Assembly (NCBI GenBank): GCA_964532875.1
Contig: CAZHIZ010000001.1
Location: 1-64,000, forward strand
Source of the DNA: Caldithrix sp964532875
GTDB taxonomy: Bacteria; Calditrichota; Calditrichia; Calditrichales; Calditrichaceae
DNA length: 64,000 nucleotides
Direction of reading: 5' to 3'
Part shown: piece after piece, positions 17,024 through 24,703 of the stretch
Position numbering within the stretch: the stretch's first letter is position 1
Layout: each line of letters starts with the position of its first letter
Made by a program: the position numbers and the translations under genes
Notes under the pieces: model-generated
The model's database searches: none
Seen by the model: the letters and a program-made list of their open reading frames with translations, nothing else
Told to the model about the DNA's origin: nothing

Positions 17024-18223
17024 ATGGAAAACAACGAATTAAAAAAATTATCGTTCGCCACCTTGTGCGTTCACGGGTCCGGTGGTGCCGACCCGGCTAC
17101 CGGTGCTTTAAGTTTGCCCATTTATCAAAGTTCTACTTTCAAATTTAAAAGCGCCAAGCACGGCGCTCAGATATTTTCCGGGGAACGCGAGGGTTACGTG
17201 TACACCCGTCTGGGCAATCCCACTCAGGCGGCTTTTGAAAGAGAAATGGCATTTTTGGAAGGCGGTGAGGCCGCATTGGCCTTTGCCTCGGGCATGGGGG
17301 CCATTTCGGCTGTTATTTTTTCGCTTTGCGAATCGGGCGATAACTTTATTTCCACCAACACCCTTTACGGCGGTACGCACAACTTGTTCATGGAAACTTT
17401 ACCGCGCTATCAAATCGAAGCGCGTGAAGTGGACACGACCAATCTGGAAAATGTTATTAATGCCATTGACGATCACACCCGTTTGATTTACATCGAAACG
17501 CCGGCAAATCCCACTTTAACCGTAACGGATTTAAAAGCGTGCGCCAAAATCGCCCGTGATTACAAGATTCCTTTAGTGGTGGATAACACGTTTTCCACTC
17601 CGTTTTTCCAACGGCCCATTGCCCTGGGAGCCGATGTGGTTTTGCATTCGGCAACCAAATACATCGGTGGGCACGGAGATACGGTTGCCGGTGTGGTTAT
17701 CGGTAAAAAGGATTTTATCGATCGTTTACGGGCTAATTTTTTGCGGGATTTGGGTGCGGTAATCAGTCCGGTTAATGCCTGGCTTCTGGTACGGGGATTA
17801 AAAACCCTGGCCGTTCGCATGCAGCGACATGAAGAAAACGCGATGAAAATCGCCAAATTTCTGCAATTTCATCCCAAGGTAAAACGGGTTTACTATCCGG
17901 GGTTAACCACGCATCCGCAACATGCGGTTGCTCAAAAGCAAATGTTCGGTTTTGGGGGAATGGTTAGTTTCGAAATTAAAGGAGGGCGCCGGGCCGGCGA
18001 AAAATTAATGGATTCGGTTAAGTTGTTTACTCTGGCCGTCAGTCTGGGCGATGTGGATTCATTAATCGAACATCCGGCCTCCATGACCCATTCTACCTAT
18101 TCAGCGGAAGAATTAGCCGAGTGCGGCATTTCGGAAAGTCTGGTTCGTCTTTCGGTAGGCCTGGAAGATTTCAGGGATTTGATTGCCGATCTTTCCCAGG
18201 CCTTGCGCAAGGTAAAGGTGTAA
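17024..18223 (+). CDS. PLP-dependent trans-sulfuration enzyme (methionine/cystathionine gamma-lyase type)
   Basis: 399 residues. The ATG at 17024 is chosen because GAGGGAGA lies just upstream; an ATG 78 bases earlier gives a hydrophobic extension not expected for this cytoplasmic family. 'SATKYIGGHGDTVAGVV' places the PLP lysine at Lys212. 'YVYTRLGNPTQAAFE' near 58 and 'ETPANPTLTVTDL' near 158 are typical Cys/Met metabolism blocks. Methionine gamma-lyases usually carry a cysteine in the loop 'YGCT'; here it is 'YGGT', so substrate preference cannot be settled between methionine gamma-lyase, cystathionine gamma-lyase and a synthase. The family is sure, the exact reaction is not. The gene stands alone with its own promoter. 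Confidence 0.85.
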   Translation: MENNELKKLSFATLCVHGSGGADPATGALSLPIYQSSTFKFKSAKHGAQIFSGEREGYVYTRLGNPTQAAFEREMAFLEGGEAALAFASGMGAISAVIFSLCESGDNFISTNTLYGGTHNLFMETLPRYQIEAREVDTTNLENVINAIDDHTRLIYIETPANPTLTVTDLKACAKIARDYKIPLVVDNTFSTPFFQRPIALGADVVLHSATKYIGGHGDTVAGVVIGKKDFIDRLRANFLRDLGAVISPVNAWLLVRGLKTLAVRMQRHEENAMKIAKFLQFHPKVKRVYYPGLTTHPQHAVAQKQMFGFGGMVSFEIKGGRRAGEKLMDSVKLFTLAVSLGDVDSLIEHPASMTHSTYSAEELAECGISESLVRLSVGLEDFRDLIADLSQALRKVKV

Positions 18224-18280
18224 AAGAAATTTTGCTTTTTGGAGTTTTTGACTTAAACTATTGCAAAGTTAAAAAAAATG

Positions 18281-18357
18281 GCGGTTCCCGGAGCTTGAGT
18301 CGGCTGACCTCCGGCTCTTTGGCCTTCGTCCCGGAATAGCGCGGCTCCGGGGCCGTT
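18281..18357 (+). other. GC-rich folded element downstream of trans-sulfuration gene
   Basis: CCCGGAGC (18287-18294) pairs perfectly with GCTCCGGG (18344-18351). Inside, GAGTCGG pairs with CCGGCTC allowing one G-U. The result is a branched structure followed by GCCGTTTTA. The composition is strikingly GC-rich beside AT-rich flanks. It may be an elaborate terminator, a repeat-family member or a small RNA; no known family is recognised. Confidence 0.4.
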
Positions 18358-18371
18358 TTATGAAAAAAATA

Positions 18372-18401
18372 AAAAGGCAAGAGAACGTTCTCTTGCCTTT
18401 T
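18372..18401. terminator. bidirectional terminator
   Basis: AAGGCAAGAGAAC and GTTCTCTTGCCTT form a perfect, nearly loopless palindrome centred at 18386/18387. On the minus strand it is followed by TTTTTATTTTTTT, ending the tRNA transcript. On the plus strand TTTTCTT follows, so it can also stop transcription from the trans-sulfuration gene. Confidence 0.8.
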
Positions 18402-18413
18402 CTTGCTTATGCG

Positions 18414-18486
18414 AGCCACCGACAGGAGTTGAACCTGCGACCCACTGATTACGAATCAGTTGCTCTACCAACTGAGCTACGGTGGC
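18414..18486 (-). tRNA. tRNA-Thr (anticodon CGT)
   Basis: 73 bases folding as a standard cloverleaf. The acceptor stem is GCCACCG/CGGTGGC, the D arm GCTC...GAGC, the anticodon stem ACTGA/TCAGT with loop TTCGTAA (anticodon CGT, plus-strand acg at 18451-18453), and the T arm GCAGG/CCTGT with TTCAACT. It reads the ACG threonine codon. CCA is not encoded. A promoter 20 bases upstream and a strong terminator downstream make it a single-gene unit. Confidence 0.95.
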
Positions 18487-18506
18487 CTTTTATTTTAAGA
18501 GCCGTA

Positions 18507-18535
18507 AATTTAAGATAAAAATGAATGGAAATCAA
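18507..18535 (-). promoter_or_regulatory. promoter of tRNA-Thr
   Basis: On the minus strand TTGATT (18535-18530) and TAAATT (18512-18507) are separated by 17 bases. The start would be near 18500, about 14 bases before the tRNA. The element abuts the end of the DUF971 gene. Confidence 0.55.
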
Positions 18536-18537
18536 CC

Positions 18538-18885
18538 TTATCGTAGCGGCCCCTGAATACGAATAATATCCGTGCGGCAAATATCGCACTGGCATAATTT
18601 ACGCAATTCGTCGAACTGGAACATGCCCAGATTATGGCCGTCGCTAAAGGTGAACATAATGGCATAGCGTCCAATCATTTGCCACGATTGAAAGGTAACC
18701 TCTTTGGCCTTTTCGACAAAGGTTTTAAAGGCCCAGGATTCTTCCCCCTCATTCCGGATTTTTTCGCAGGAAGCGCAGGGGCAATGCACTCGCAGATGAT
18801 CGGCAAAATAAATACTTTCGTGCCCGTCGTCCCAGACAATTTGTACAACCTTGTCCGAAAGCAGTTCTATTTTTTGGGGATACAT
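18538..18885 (-). CDS. DUF971 / gamma-butyrobetaine hydroxylase N-terminal-like domain protein
   Basis: 115 residues, a stand-alone DUF971 domain. The family also occurs fused to Mrp-type P-loop ATPases and at the N-terminus of gamma-butyrobetaine hydroxylases. 'LSDKVVQIVWDDGHESIYFADHLR' is the family core. Two CxCxxC motifs are visible, Cys35-Cys37-Cys40 and Cys98-Cys100-Cys103, suggesting a metal site or cluster. The gene follows pepT on the same strand, but a terminator between them suggests separate transcription. The role is unknown; a link to Fe-S handling is only an inference from the fusions and cysteines. Confidence 0.8.
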   Translation of the reverse strand: MYPQKIELLSDKVVQIVWDDGHESIYFADHLRVHCPCASCEKIRNEGEESWAFKTFVEKAKEVTFQSWQMIGRYAIMFTFSDGHNLGMFQFDELRKLCQCDICRTDIIRIQGPLR

Positions 18886-18936
18886 GATTATTTGCCTTTT
18901 TGCTAAATCGGTTAGCGGATTTCGCCATGAAAAACA

Positions 18937-18961
18937 GGCGCTCTTTTTAAATAAGAGCGCC
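18937..18961 (-). terminator. terminator of pepT
   Basis: GGCGCTCTT (18937-18945) pairs with AAGAGCGCC (18953-18961). In the direction of pepT it is followed by TGTTTTT. It lies 10 bases past the pepT stop. Confidence 0.8.
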
Positions 18962-18971
18962 CGCGAATTTT

Positions 18972-20225
18972 TTATTTTTTACTTTTTTCAGCCCAAATTT
19001 GCAACAAGTTAACCAGTGTTTCAACAGCTTTTTCCATATCGTAAATACAAATCCATTCCTTTTTGCTGTGGAAATTATGGCCGCCGGTGAAGATGTTGGG
19101 GGTAAGCAAACCCATGAACGATAGACGGGAACCGTCCGTGCCGCCGCGAATTAAACTGTGCCTGGGTTCAATGCCTGCCCGTTTTACGGCTTCAATGGCA
19201 TATTCCACCACTTTCGGATCTTCATCGATTTTGTATTTCATGTTACGATACGATTCTTCGATGCGCAATTCCACGCTTGCCGGAGCATATTTTTGGGAAA
19301 GTTCATCACACAAATTCTGTAGGAATTTTTCTTTTTCTTCCAGGCCTTCCACCGTAAAATCGCGCACCAAAAAAGTGATTTCCGTCAGTTCTACCGAACC
19401 TTTAAAAGCGTGAGGGTGCAAGTAACCTTCGCGTCCTTCGGTGGTTTCCGGCGACATGGTGTCCTTGGGCAAACGTTCAATCAGCTCCGCGCCGATTTTG
19501 ATACCGTTGATCATTTTACCTTTGGCATAGCCGGGATGCACATTAACCCCTTTTATGGTCACATAAGCCGTATCCGCACAGAAAGTTTCGTCTTCGATTT
19601 CGCCCAACGATTCACCGTCGATGGTGTAGGCGTAGTCGGCACCGAATTTTTTAACGTCAAAGTATTTGGTACCCGTGCCGACTTCTTCATCCACGGTAAA
19701 GGCTACGCGAATGGTCCCGTGTTTGATTTCGGGATTTTCAATTAAATATTGCAATGTGCCCATGATTTCGGCAATGCCCGCTTTGTCATCGGCGCCTAAA
19801 AGCGTGGTGCCGTCGGTCGTGATAATGTCTTTGCCGATGCAATGCTTTAATTCGGGATTTTGATCGAATTTAATGACCTGTTCGGGGTCGTTCGGTAAAA
19901 CGATATCTTGCCCCTGATAATTTTCATGAATGACCGGATGCACATTAGCACCGCTGACCTCCGGTGAGGTATCCATGTGGGAGATCAAACCGATTACCGG
20001 CACATCGTAGTCCACATTGGAAGGCAGGGTGGCAAACACATAGCCGTGTTCATCCATTTCCACATCCTGCAGGCCCAACTCCTTTAATTCTTTCACCAGA
20101 TGACGGCCCAATTCTTTCTGTTTTTCCGTGCTGGGATAGGTTTCGGATTCTTCACTGGATTGGGTGTCGAATTTAACATAGTTTAAAAAACGATCTAAGA
20201 AAAGACGACGATCAATAGGTTTCAT
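18972..20225 (-). CDS. pepT: peptidase T (tripeptide aminopeptidase)
   Basis: 417 residues, typical for this M20B zinc aminopeptidase, which removes N-terminal residues from tripeptides in the cytoplasm. Metal and catalytic residues are visible: His83 and Asp85 in 'ISHMDTSPEV', Asp147 in 'GADDKAG', Glu180-Glu181 in 'TVDEEVGTG' and the C-terminal 'GGHNFHSKKEW'. GAGGTG lies 5 bases before the ATG. A weak candidate promoter (TTGGCT, 18 bases, TTATTT) lies upstream at about 20240-20270. It belongs to a different M20 branch from the peptidase at 49123. Confidence 0.95.
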   Translation of the reverse strand: MKPIDRRLFLDRFLNYVKFDTQSSEESETYPSTEKQKELGRHLVKELKELGLQDVEMDEHGYVFATLPSNVDYDVPVIGLISHMDTSPEVSGANVHPVIHENYQGQDIVLPNDPEQVIKFDQNPELKHCIGKDIITTDGTTLLGADDKAGIAEIMGTLQYLIENPEIKHGTIRVAFTVDEEVGTGTKYFDVKKFGADYAYTIDGESLGEIEDETFCADTAYVTIKGVNVHPGYAKGKMINGIKIGAELIERLPKDTMSPETTEGREGYLHPHAFKGSVELTEITFLVRDFTVEGLEEKEKFLQNLCDELSQKYAPASVELRIEESYRNMKYKIDEDPKVVEYAIEAVKRAGIEPRHSLIRGGTDGSRLSFMGLLTPNIFTGGHNFHSKKEWICIYDMEKAVETLVNLLQIWAEKSKK

Positions 20226-20435
20226 TTTACACCTCGTGTTTTAAATAAGACTGATTTCTAAGCGAAAGCCAAATTTAATAAACAAATCCCTTCGATCCAA
20301 ACTTTCTGAAAGGAATTGTACCGACCTTTGTGCGGGCATGCAGAACAATTGACGGCGGCATTTGGAAGGCATTTTTTATGGCAAGCTAAAACCGCATTCT
20401 TTTTGCCGAATCCCGGCTCATTCCGGCCAATAAAA

Positions 20436-20462
20436 AAAGCCGTTCCGGGACGAAACGGCTTT
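20436..20462 (-). terminator. terminator of the CpoB-like gene
   Basis: AAAGCCGTT (20436-20444) and AACGGCTTT (20454-20462) form the stem. In the minus direction the hairpin runs into TTTTTTTATT. It lies 24 bases after the stop of the gene at 20486. Confidence 0.85.
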
Positions 20463-20485
20463 AAAAAATCATTTAGATTTTTAAA

Positions 20486-21325
20486 TCAATATTTGGCTAA
20501 AATGGCTTCGGCACGACTGACATAGGGGCTGTTGGGAAATTCACTGCGCAACCGCTGAAATTCTTCGCGCGCTTTTTCCACCTCACCTTTGCGCAAGTAG
20601 CACAACACCAGTTTAAACTGGGCATCGGCCATTTTATTGGAATTGGGAAAGGTAAACACTTTTTGAAAATCCATGATGGCGGCATCGTATTTTTTAAGCG
20701 CATAATGACATTCACCGATCCAGTATTGCGCATTGTCGGCCAGGGGATGATTGGGATTGCTGGCAATTAAAGATTGAAATAGGGACAAGGCCGTTTGATA
20801 GTCGCGTGCTTCAAAGGCGGCGCGGGCTTTTTGGTAGGTGGCTTCGTATTCGCTTCCGGAAACCGTACCCACCGGGGCGGCGGTTGGAGTAGACGAATAC
20901 GTGGCAGCGCTTTCTTTTTTGGATTTTAATCGCGTGATTTCCAAACTCTGCTGATTCAATTGGTCTTTCAATTGCTGAATAATTTGATCTTTGTCTCTTA
21001 GCTGTTGTTGCAGATTTTTAATGCGGCGTTCGTAATCGCGTTTTTCGCGGCTGGATAATCCGTGTGCGGCATTACCTTGCCCGGGACTCACCACTTCATT
21101 TTCATTTAATAAATTCAATTTATCTTTTTTCTTTTTTTTCGTTGCGGGCTTTTTGGCTGGTTGATTCGTATCGATTCCCAGGAGGGCCTCGATATCCGTC
21201 AGGTCTTTTTCTTGCGTGGCCGCGGCATTGGTTTTATCCGGTTCGCTTTTTTTACGGGTTCCGGCACAGTTGAACATGAAAAATGACAACAAAATCAAAA
21301 TAAATACCGAAAATTTGATGTTCAT
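20486..21325 (-). CDS. CpoB/YbgF-like periplasmic TPR lipoprotein
   Basis: 279 residues from the ATG at 21325, which has GGAGG at the right distance; a TTG 12 bases upstream is less likely. A signal peptide ends 'FFMFNC', an atypical lipobox with Cys20 as likely lipidation site. Then come a lysine-rich stretch, a coiled coil (about 85-145) and three TPR repeats (about 165-279), the last being 'AREEFQRLRSEFPNSPY'. This coiled coil plus TPR layout is that of YbgF/CpoB, which coordinates the Tol-Pal system with wall synthesis, but no tol or pal gene is next to it. Could instead be a BamD-like or general TPR lipoprotein. Confidence 0.75.
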   Translation of the reverse strand: MNIKFSVFILILLSFFMFNCAGTRKKSEPDKTNAAATQEKDLTDIEALLGIDTNQPAKKPATKKKKKDKLNLLNENEVVSPGQGNAAHGLSSREKRDYERRIKNLQQQLRDKDQIIQQLKDQLNQQSLEITRLKSKKESAATYSSTPTAAPVGTVSGSEYEATYQKARAAFEARDYQTALSLFQSLIASNPNHPLADNAQYWIGECHYALKKYDAAIMDFQKVFTFPNSNKMADAQFKLVLCYLRKGEVEKAREEFQRLRSEFPNSPYVSRAEAILAKY

Positions 21326-21360
21326 AGTTTCCTCCAAGGTCTAAAAGATTTGGCTAACAC

Positions 21361-21389
21361 AATATATTAATCGTTTGGCAATAAGTCAA
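21361..21389 (-). promoter_or_regulatory. promoter of the CpoB-like gene
   Basis: On the minus strand TTGACT (21389-21384), 17 bases, TATATT (21366-21361). The start would be near 21354, about 29 bases before the ATG. The rest of 21390-21651 holds no convincing gene. Confidence 0.7.
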
Positions 21390-21651
21390 CAATTAATCGC
21401 CATAAGTTTTTTAATAACTAAGGATTAAGAAAGCGATCGGCAAAGGATGTCGTATTTCTTGATGTGATTGAATAAATGAAAGAAAATTACGGTGAGCGGG
21501 GAATTTTGTCGTTTTTAACAGCGATGGTTACTTTTTCGCTTTTTACTCGGGAATCATTCACGAGTTTTATCCAAGAAACGACCAATCGGTTTCCTGGCTT
21601 TTGGACGCTAAGGTCAGTGCGTGGAGCTAAGGAAAAGAACGTATTTTCTTC

Positions 21652-21680
21652 TTGCATTGAACAAAAAAATAATTTATATT
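21652..21680 (+). promoter_or_regulatory. promoter of polysaccharide locus
   Basis: TTGCAT (21652-21657), 17 bases, TATATT (21675-21680); start near 21687, 23 bases before the first gene. It has the same -35 hexamer as the mraZ promoter. Confidence 0.6.
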
Positions 21681-21709
21681 TCGAGTAAAATAATAACTCG
21701 GAAAGCGTT

Positions 21710-22252
21710 ATGATGCTGAAATCGCTTATCACCTCGGAAACACGAGTGAAGCTGCTCATGCGATTGTTTTTGAATCCCGATATGAGCGGTTACCTGCGCC
21801 AGTTGGCCAAAGAATTCGGAGAATCCACCAATAGTATCCGGTTAGAATTGAACAAGCTGACCGAAGCCAAACTGTTGAGTGTGGAAACCGAGGGACGGAA
21901 TAAGGTGTACCGGGCCAATAAAAAGCACCCTTTGTTTGAAGATATTCGCAATATTGTGGTCAAATCCATTGGAATTGACAAAGTAGCGGCCAATATCATT
22001 AATAAATTGGGCAATGTCCGTTTTGCCTTCATTCGCGGCGATTACGCGGTGGGCAAAGACAGCGGATTGATCGATTTGGTTGTGGTGGGAGACAGAATCA
22101 ATATGCAGGAATTGGAGCGTGTGCGCAAAAAAACGGAAAGCCTGATCGGAAGAAAGATCAGTGTATTAACGCTCACTCCCGATGAATACGCCAAGTTGAA
22201 AGAAACTTTTCTGAAAGACCCCGTTTTAATATTGTTGCAGGAGAGTGATTGA
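21710..22252 (+). CDS. winged-helix regulator with degenerate nucleotidyltransferase-like domain
   Basis: 180 residues. The N-terminal half (about 1-75) is an ArsR-like winged helix, with 'YLRQLAKEFGESTNSIRLEL' and the wing 'SVETEGRNKVYRANKKHPLF'. The C-terminal half (about 95-180) resembles minimal nucleotidyltransferases, but the usual GSxxRG...DxD segment appears as 'IRGDYAVGKDSGLIDLVVVG', with the second metal aspartate changed, so it is probably inactive and perhaps a ligand sensor. Proteins of this layout are often first in polysaccharide loci of FCB bacteria. It overlaps the next gene by one base (TGATG). It is the likely regulator of the locus. Confidence 0.7.
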   Translation: MMLKSLITSETRVKLLMRLFLNPDMSGYLRQLAKEFGESTNSIRLELNKLTEAKLLSVETEGRNKVYRANKKHPLFEDIRNIVVKSIGIDKVAANIINKLGNVRFAFIRGDYAVGKDSGLIDLVVVGDRINMQELERVRKKTESLIGRKISVLTLTPDEYAKLKETFLKDPVLILLQESD

Positions 22253-23445
22253 TGCGCATCGGCATGGTGCTGGATCGGGAGTTTCCACCGGACGATCGGG
22301 TAGAAAAAGAGGCCCGGCATTTAATTGAAGCGGGCTTTGAAGTGCATCTGTTGTGTTTTTCATTCGGCAAATTGCCTGCCGCCGAAACCTACAAAGGCAT
22401 TCGGGTTCATCGGGTTTTCATGCCGCGGTTTTTATTCAAAAAACTTTCGGCTTTAATTCTGACCGTGCCTTTTTATGGACGATTCTGGAAAAAACATATA
22501 GCGCGGTTTGTTCAAGAAAATGAAATTGATGTCCTGCACATCCACGATTTGCCTTTAGTGGGTGTCGGTCTGGAAATTAAACGCAGGTTTAATATTCCGC
22601 TTGTGGCGGATATGCACGAAAATTACCCGATATTTATTTCCGAAATTAAGTTTGCCAATACTTTTTTAGGACGGCTTACCATCAGTAAAAAGAAATGGTT
22701 TGCCAAAGAGCGGGAATGGCTCGGTTCCGTGGATCGCATTGTGGTGGTGGATGATGGGATGGGGCGCCGATTGCAATTGGTATTGGGGCGCAAAGTCGGG
22801 TTCGTTACCGTTCCCAATACGCCGGAGATTAAGGAAGTCTTGCAATCTCAGGTCGATTTGCCGCACCTGCGGGACAAATATCGGCAGCATTTCGTTGTTT
22901 TTTATTTCGGCGGATTGGACAGCCGGCGCGGATTGGACAGTTTGATCGAAGCCGTTCCCTTGTTAAAAGAGCAGATTAAAAATTTGAAAGTGGTCATCGT
23001 AGGTTCCGGTTCGTACCGGAGCGATTTGCAGGGGAAAATTCGAAAACTTAAAATCGAGCCGTGGATTGACTTTGAAGGATGGCATCCGGTCAGTCATTTG
23101 CAGGCTTACATGCGTCTGGTCGGCGTTTGCGTTATTCCGCATTTAAAATCACCGCAAACCGACAATTCCAGTCCCAATAAATTATTTTTGTACATGTTGT
23201 TCAAAAAACCGGTGATTGCCAGTAATTGTCAATCCATTCAGCGTATTATTGAAGAAAACAAATGCGGGTTGGTTTTTCAAAGCGGGAACAGCGAAGAGTT
23301 AGCGCAAAAAATTTTGTATGTACACGACCACGAAGATGAAGCGCGTCAAATGGCTGAGCGCGGTTATCGGGCGGTGGTGGAAAAATACGATTGGAAAATC
23401 GGAGCGGATCGCTTGATAAAAATGTACAAAGGACTGCTGCAATGA
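22252..23445 (+). CDS. GT4-family glycosyltransferase
   Basis: 397 residues, GT-B fold. The N-terminal domain carries 'DVLHIHDLPLVGVGLEIK', and the C-terminal GT4 (PF00534-like) domain has 'VFYFGGLDSRRGLDSLIEAV' near 219 and 'NKLFLYMLFKKPVIASNCQS' near 306, with the donor-binding glutamates 'IIEENKCGLVF'. GGAG lies about nine bases before the ATG. It transfers a sugar from a nucleotide donor to the growing surface polysaccharide; donor and acceptor cannot be read from sequence. The stop overlaps the next start (ATGA). Confidence 0.85.
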   Translation: MRIGMVLDREFPPDDRVEKEARHLIEAGFEVHLLCFSFGKLPAAETYKGIRVHRVFMPRFLFKKLSALILTVPFYGRFWKKHIARFVQENEIDVLHIHDLPLVGVGLEIKRRFNIPLVADMHENYPIFISEIKFANTFLGRLTISKKKWFAKEREWLGSVDRIVVVDDGMGRRLQLVLGRKVGFVTVPNTPEIKEVLQSQVDLPHLRDKYRQHFVVFYFGGLDSRRGLDSLIEAVPLLKEQIKNLKVVIVGSGSYRSDLQGKIRKLKIEPWIDFEGWHPVSHLQAYMRLVGVCVIPHLKSPQTDNSSPNKLFLYMLFKKPVIASNCQSIQRIIEENKCGLVFQSGNSEELAQKILYVHDHEDEARQMAERGYRAVVEKYDWKIGADRLIKMYKGLLQ

Positions 23446-24491
23446 AAATCGCAACGATTGTGGGAGCACGGCCGCAATTCATCAAAGCGGCGGCCGTAAG
23501 TCGCGTGTTACGCAAAAATGCGGGCATACGTGAGGTGCTGATTCACACGGGTCAGCATTACGATGCGAATATGTCCAGGATTTTTTTCGATGAGTTGCAC
23601 ATTCCGGAGCCGGATTACAATTTGGAAGTAGGTTCGGGATCACACGGGCGGCAAACCGGTTTAATGCTGGAACGGATTGAGAAGGTGTTGCTAGCAGAAA
23701 AGCCGGATTGGGTGTTAACTTATGGCGATACCAATTCGACGGTAGCCGGTTCGTTGACGTCAGCCAAGCTGCATATTCCCACGGCCCATGTGGAAGCCGG
23801 ATTGCGCAGTTTTAATCGCCGAATGCCGGAAGAAATCAACCGCATTGCCACGGATCATATTTCGGATTTGCTGTTTGCCCCCACGCAAAATGCCATGCAC
23901 CTGTTGGCAAAGGAAGGATTGGCGGAGAGGGCTCGCTTTAGCGGCGATGTGATGTTCGATTCCATTTTGCATTACAAGCAACTGGTAAACGAAAGTCATC
24001 GGCCTGAGGCCCTGGGTGATTTGCAGGATTTTTATTTGGCCACGGTGCATCGGCCGGAGAATACGGATAATCCGCAACGTTTAAAACGCATTTTTTCGGC
24101 ATTTGCCCGGTTGCCAAAACCAGTGATCGTTCCTTTGCATCCGCGCACGCAAAAGTTGCTGAGTCAGGTTCCGATTGGTGCGAATGTAAAAATTTTACAG
24201 CCGGTAAGCTATTTGCAAATGCTTTATTTATTGAAGCATTGTGCCATGGTTTTGACCGATAGCGGAGGCCTGCAGAAGGAAGCCTATTTTATGCAGAAGG
24301 CCTGTGTTACTTTGCGCGACGAGACGGAGTGGGTAGAAACCCTGGAGAACGGGTGGAATGTTATTGTGGGGGCGAACGAAGAAAAAATTGTACAGGCGGT
24401 AGCACGCAGGCAACCCGGCGAACAGAGTTTGGCCTTTGGGGACGGGCACGCAGCAGAGAAGATAGTGAGATTTTTACAAAGTTTTATGTGA
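23442..24491 (+). CDS. wecB: non-hydrolysing UDP-N-acetylglucosamine 2-epimerase (WecB family)
   Basis: 349 residues from the ATG at 23442, overlapping the previous stop. Starts 'MKIATIVGARPQFIKAA', the family N-terminus. 'HVEAGLRSFNRRMPEEINR' near 109 and 'LTDSGGLQKEAYFMQKACV' near 268 are diagnostic. It would make UDP-ManNAc from UDP-GlcNAc, or epimerise a related di-N-acetylated uronate as WbpI does. The DegT aminotransferase at 34662 makes the second option worth keeping. It is the last gene before the composition becomes clearly AT-richer, and 212 bases without a gene follow. Confidence 0.88.
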   Translation: MKIATIVGARPQFIKAAAVSRVLRKNAGIREVLIHTGQHYDANMSRIFFDELHIPEPDYNLEVGSGSHGRQTGLMLERIEKVLLAEKPDWVLTYGDTNSTVAGSLTSAKLHIPTAHVEAGLRSFNRRMPEEINRIATDHISDLLFAPTQNAMHLLAKEGLAERARFSGDVMFDSILHYKQLVNESHRPEALGDLQDFYLATVHRPENTDNPQRLKRIFSAFARLPKPVIVPLHPRTQKLLSQVPIGANVKILQPVSYLQMLYLLKHCAMVLTDSGGLQKEAYFMQKACVTLRDETEWVETLENGWNVIVGANEEKIVQAVARRQPGEQSLAFGDGHAAEKIVRFLQSFM

Positions 24492-24703
24492 ATTTTGAAA
24501 ACGATCAATAAAGACTATTATTCTAAAATAGTAGTTGCTTGAATGGATGTAAAAATATGGCGAATAATTTAGAAAATCTTATGGGATTTTTAAGTTTTGA
24601 TTAATGGCGCAAATCCACTCTGTTTTGGCTTGGGAATAAAATGGTGAGACTGGTTTTGTTTATGGATCATCAGAGTAATTGACCATATAAAAAATGAAAG
24701 ATA

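Noticed and set aside
21476..21688. 70-codon plus-strand frame before the polysaccharide locus
   Set aside because: No ribosome site, no recognisable family, and it overlaps the predicted promoter at 21652.
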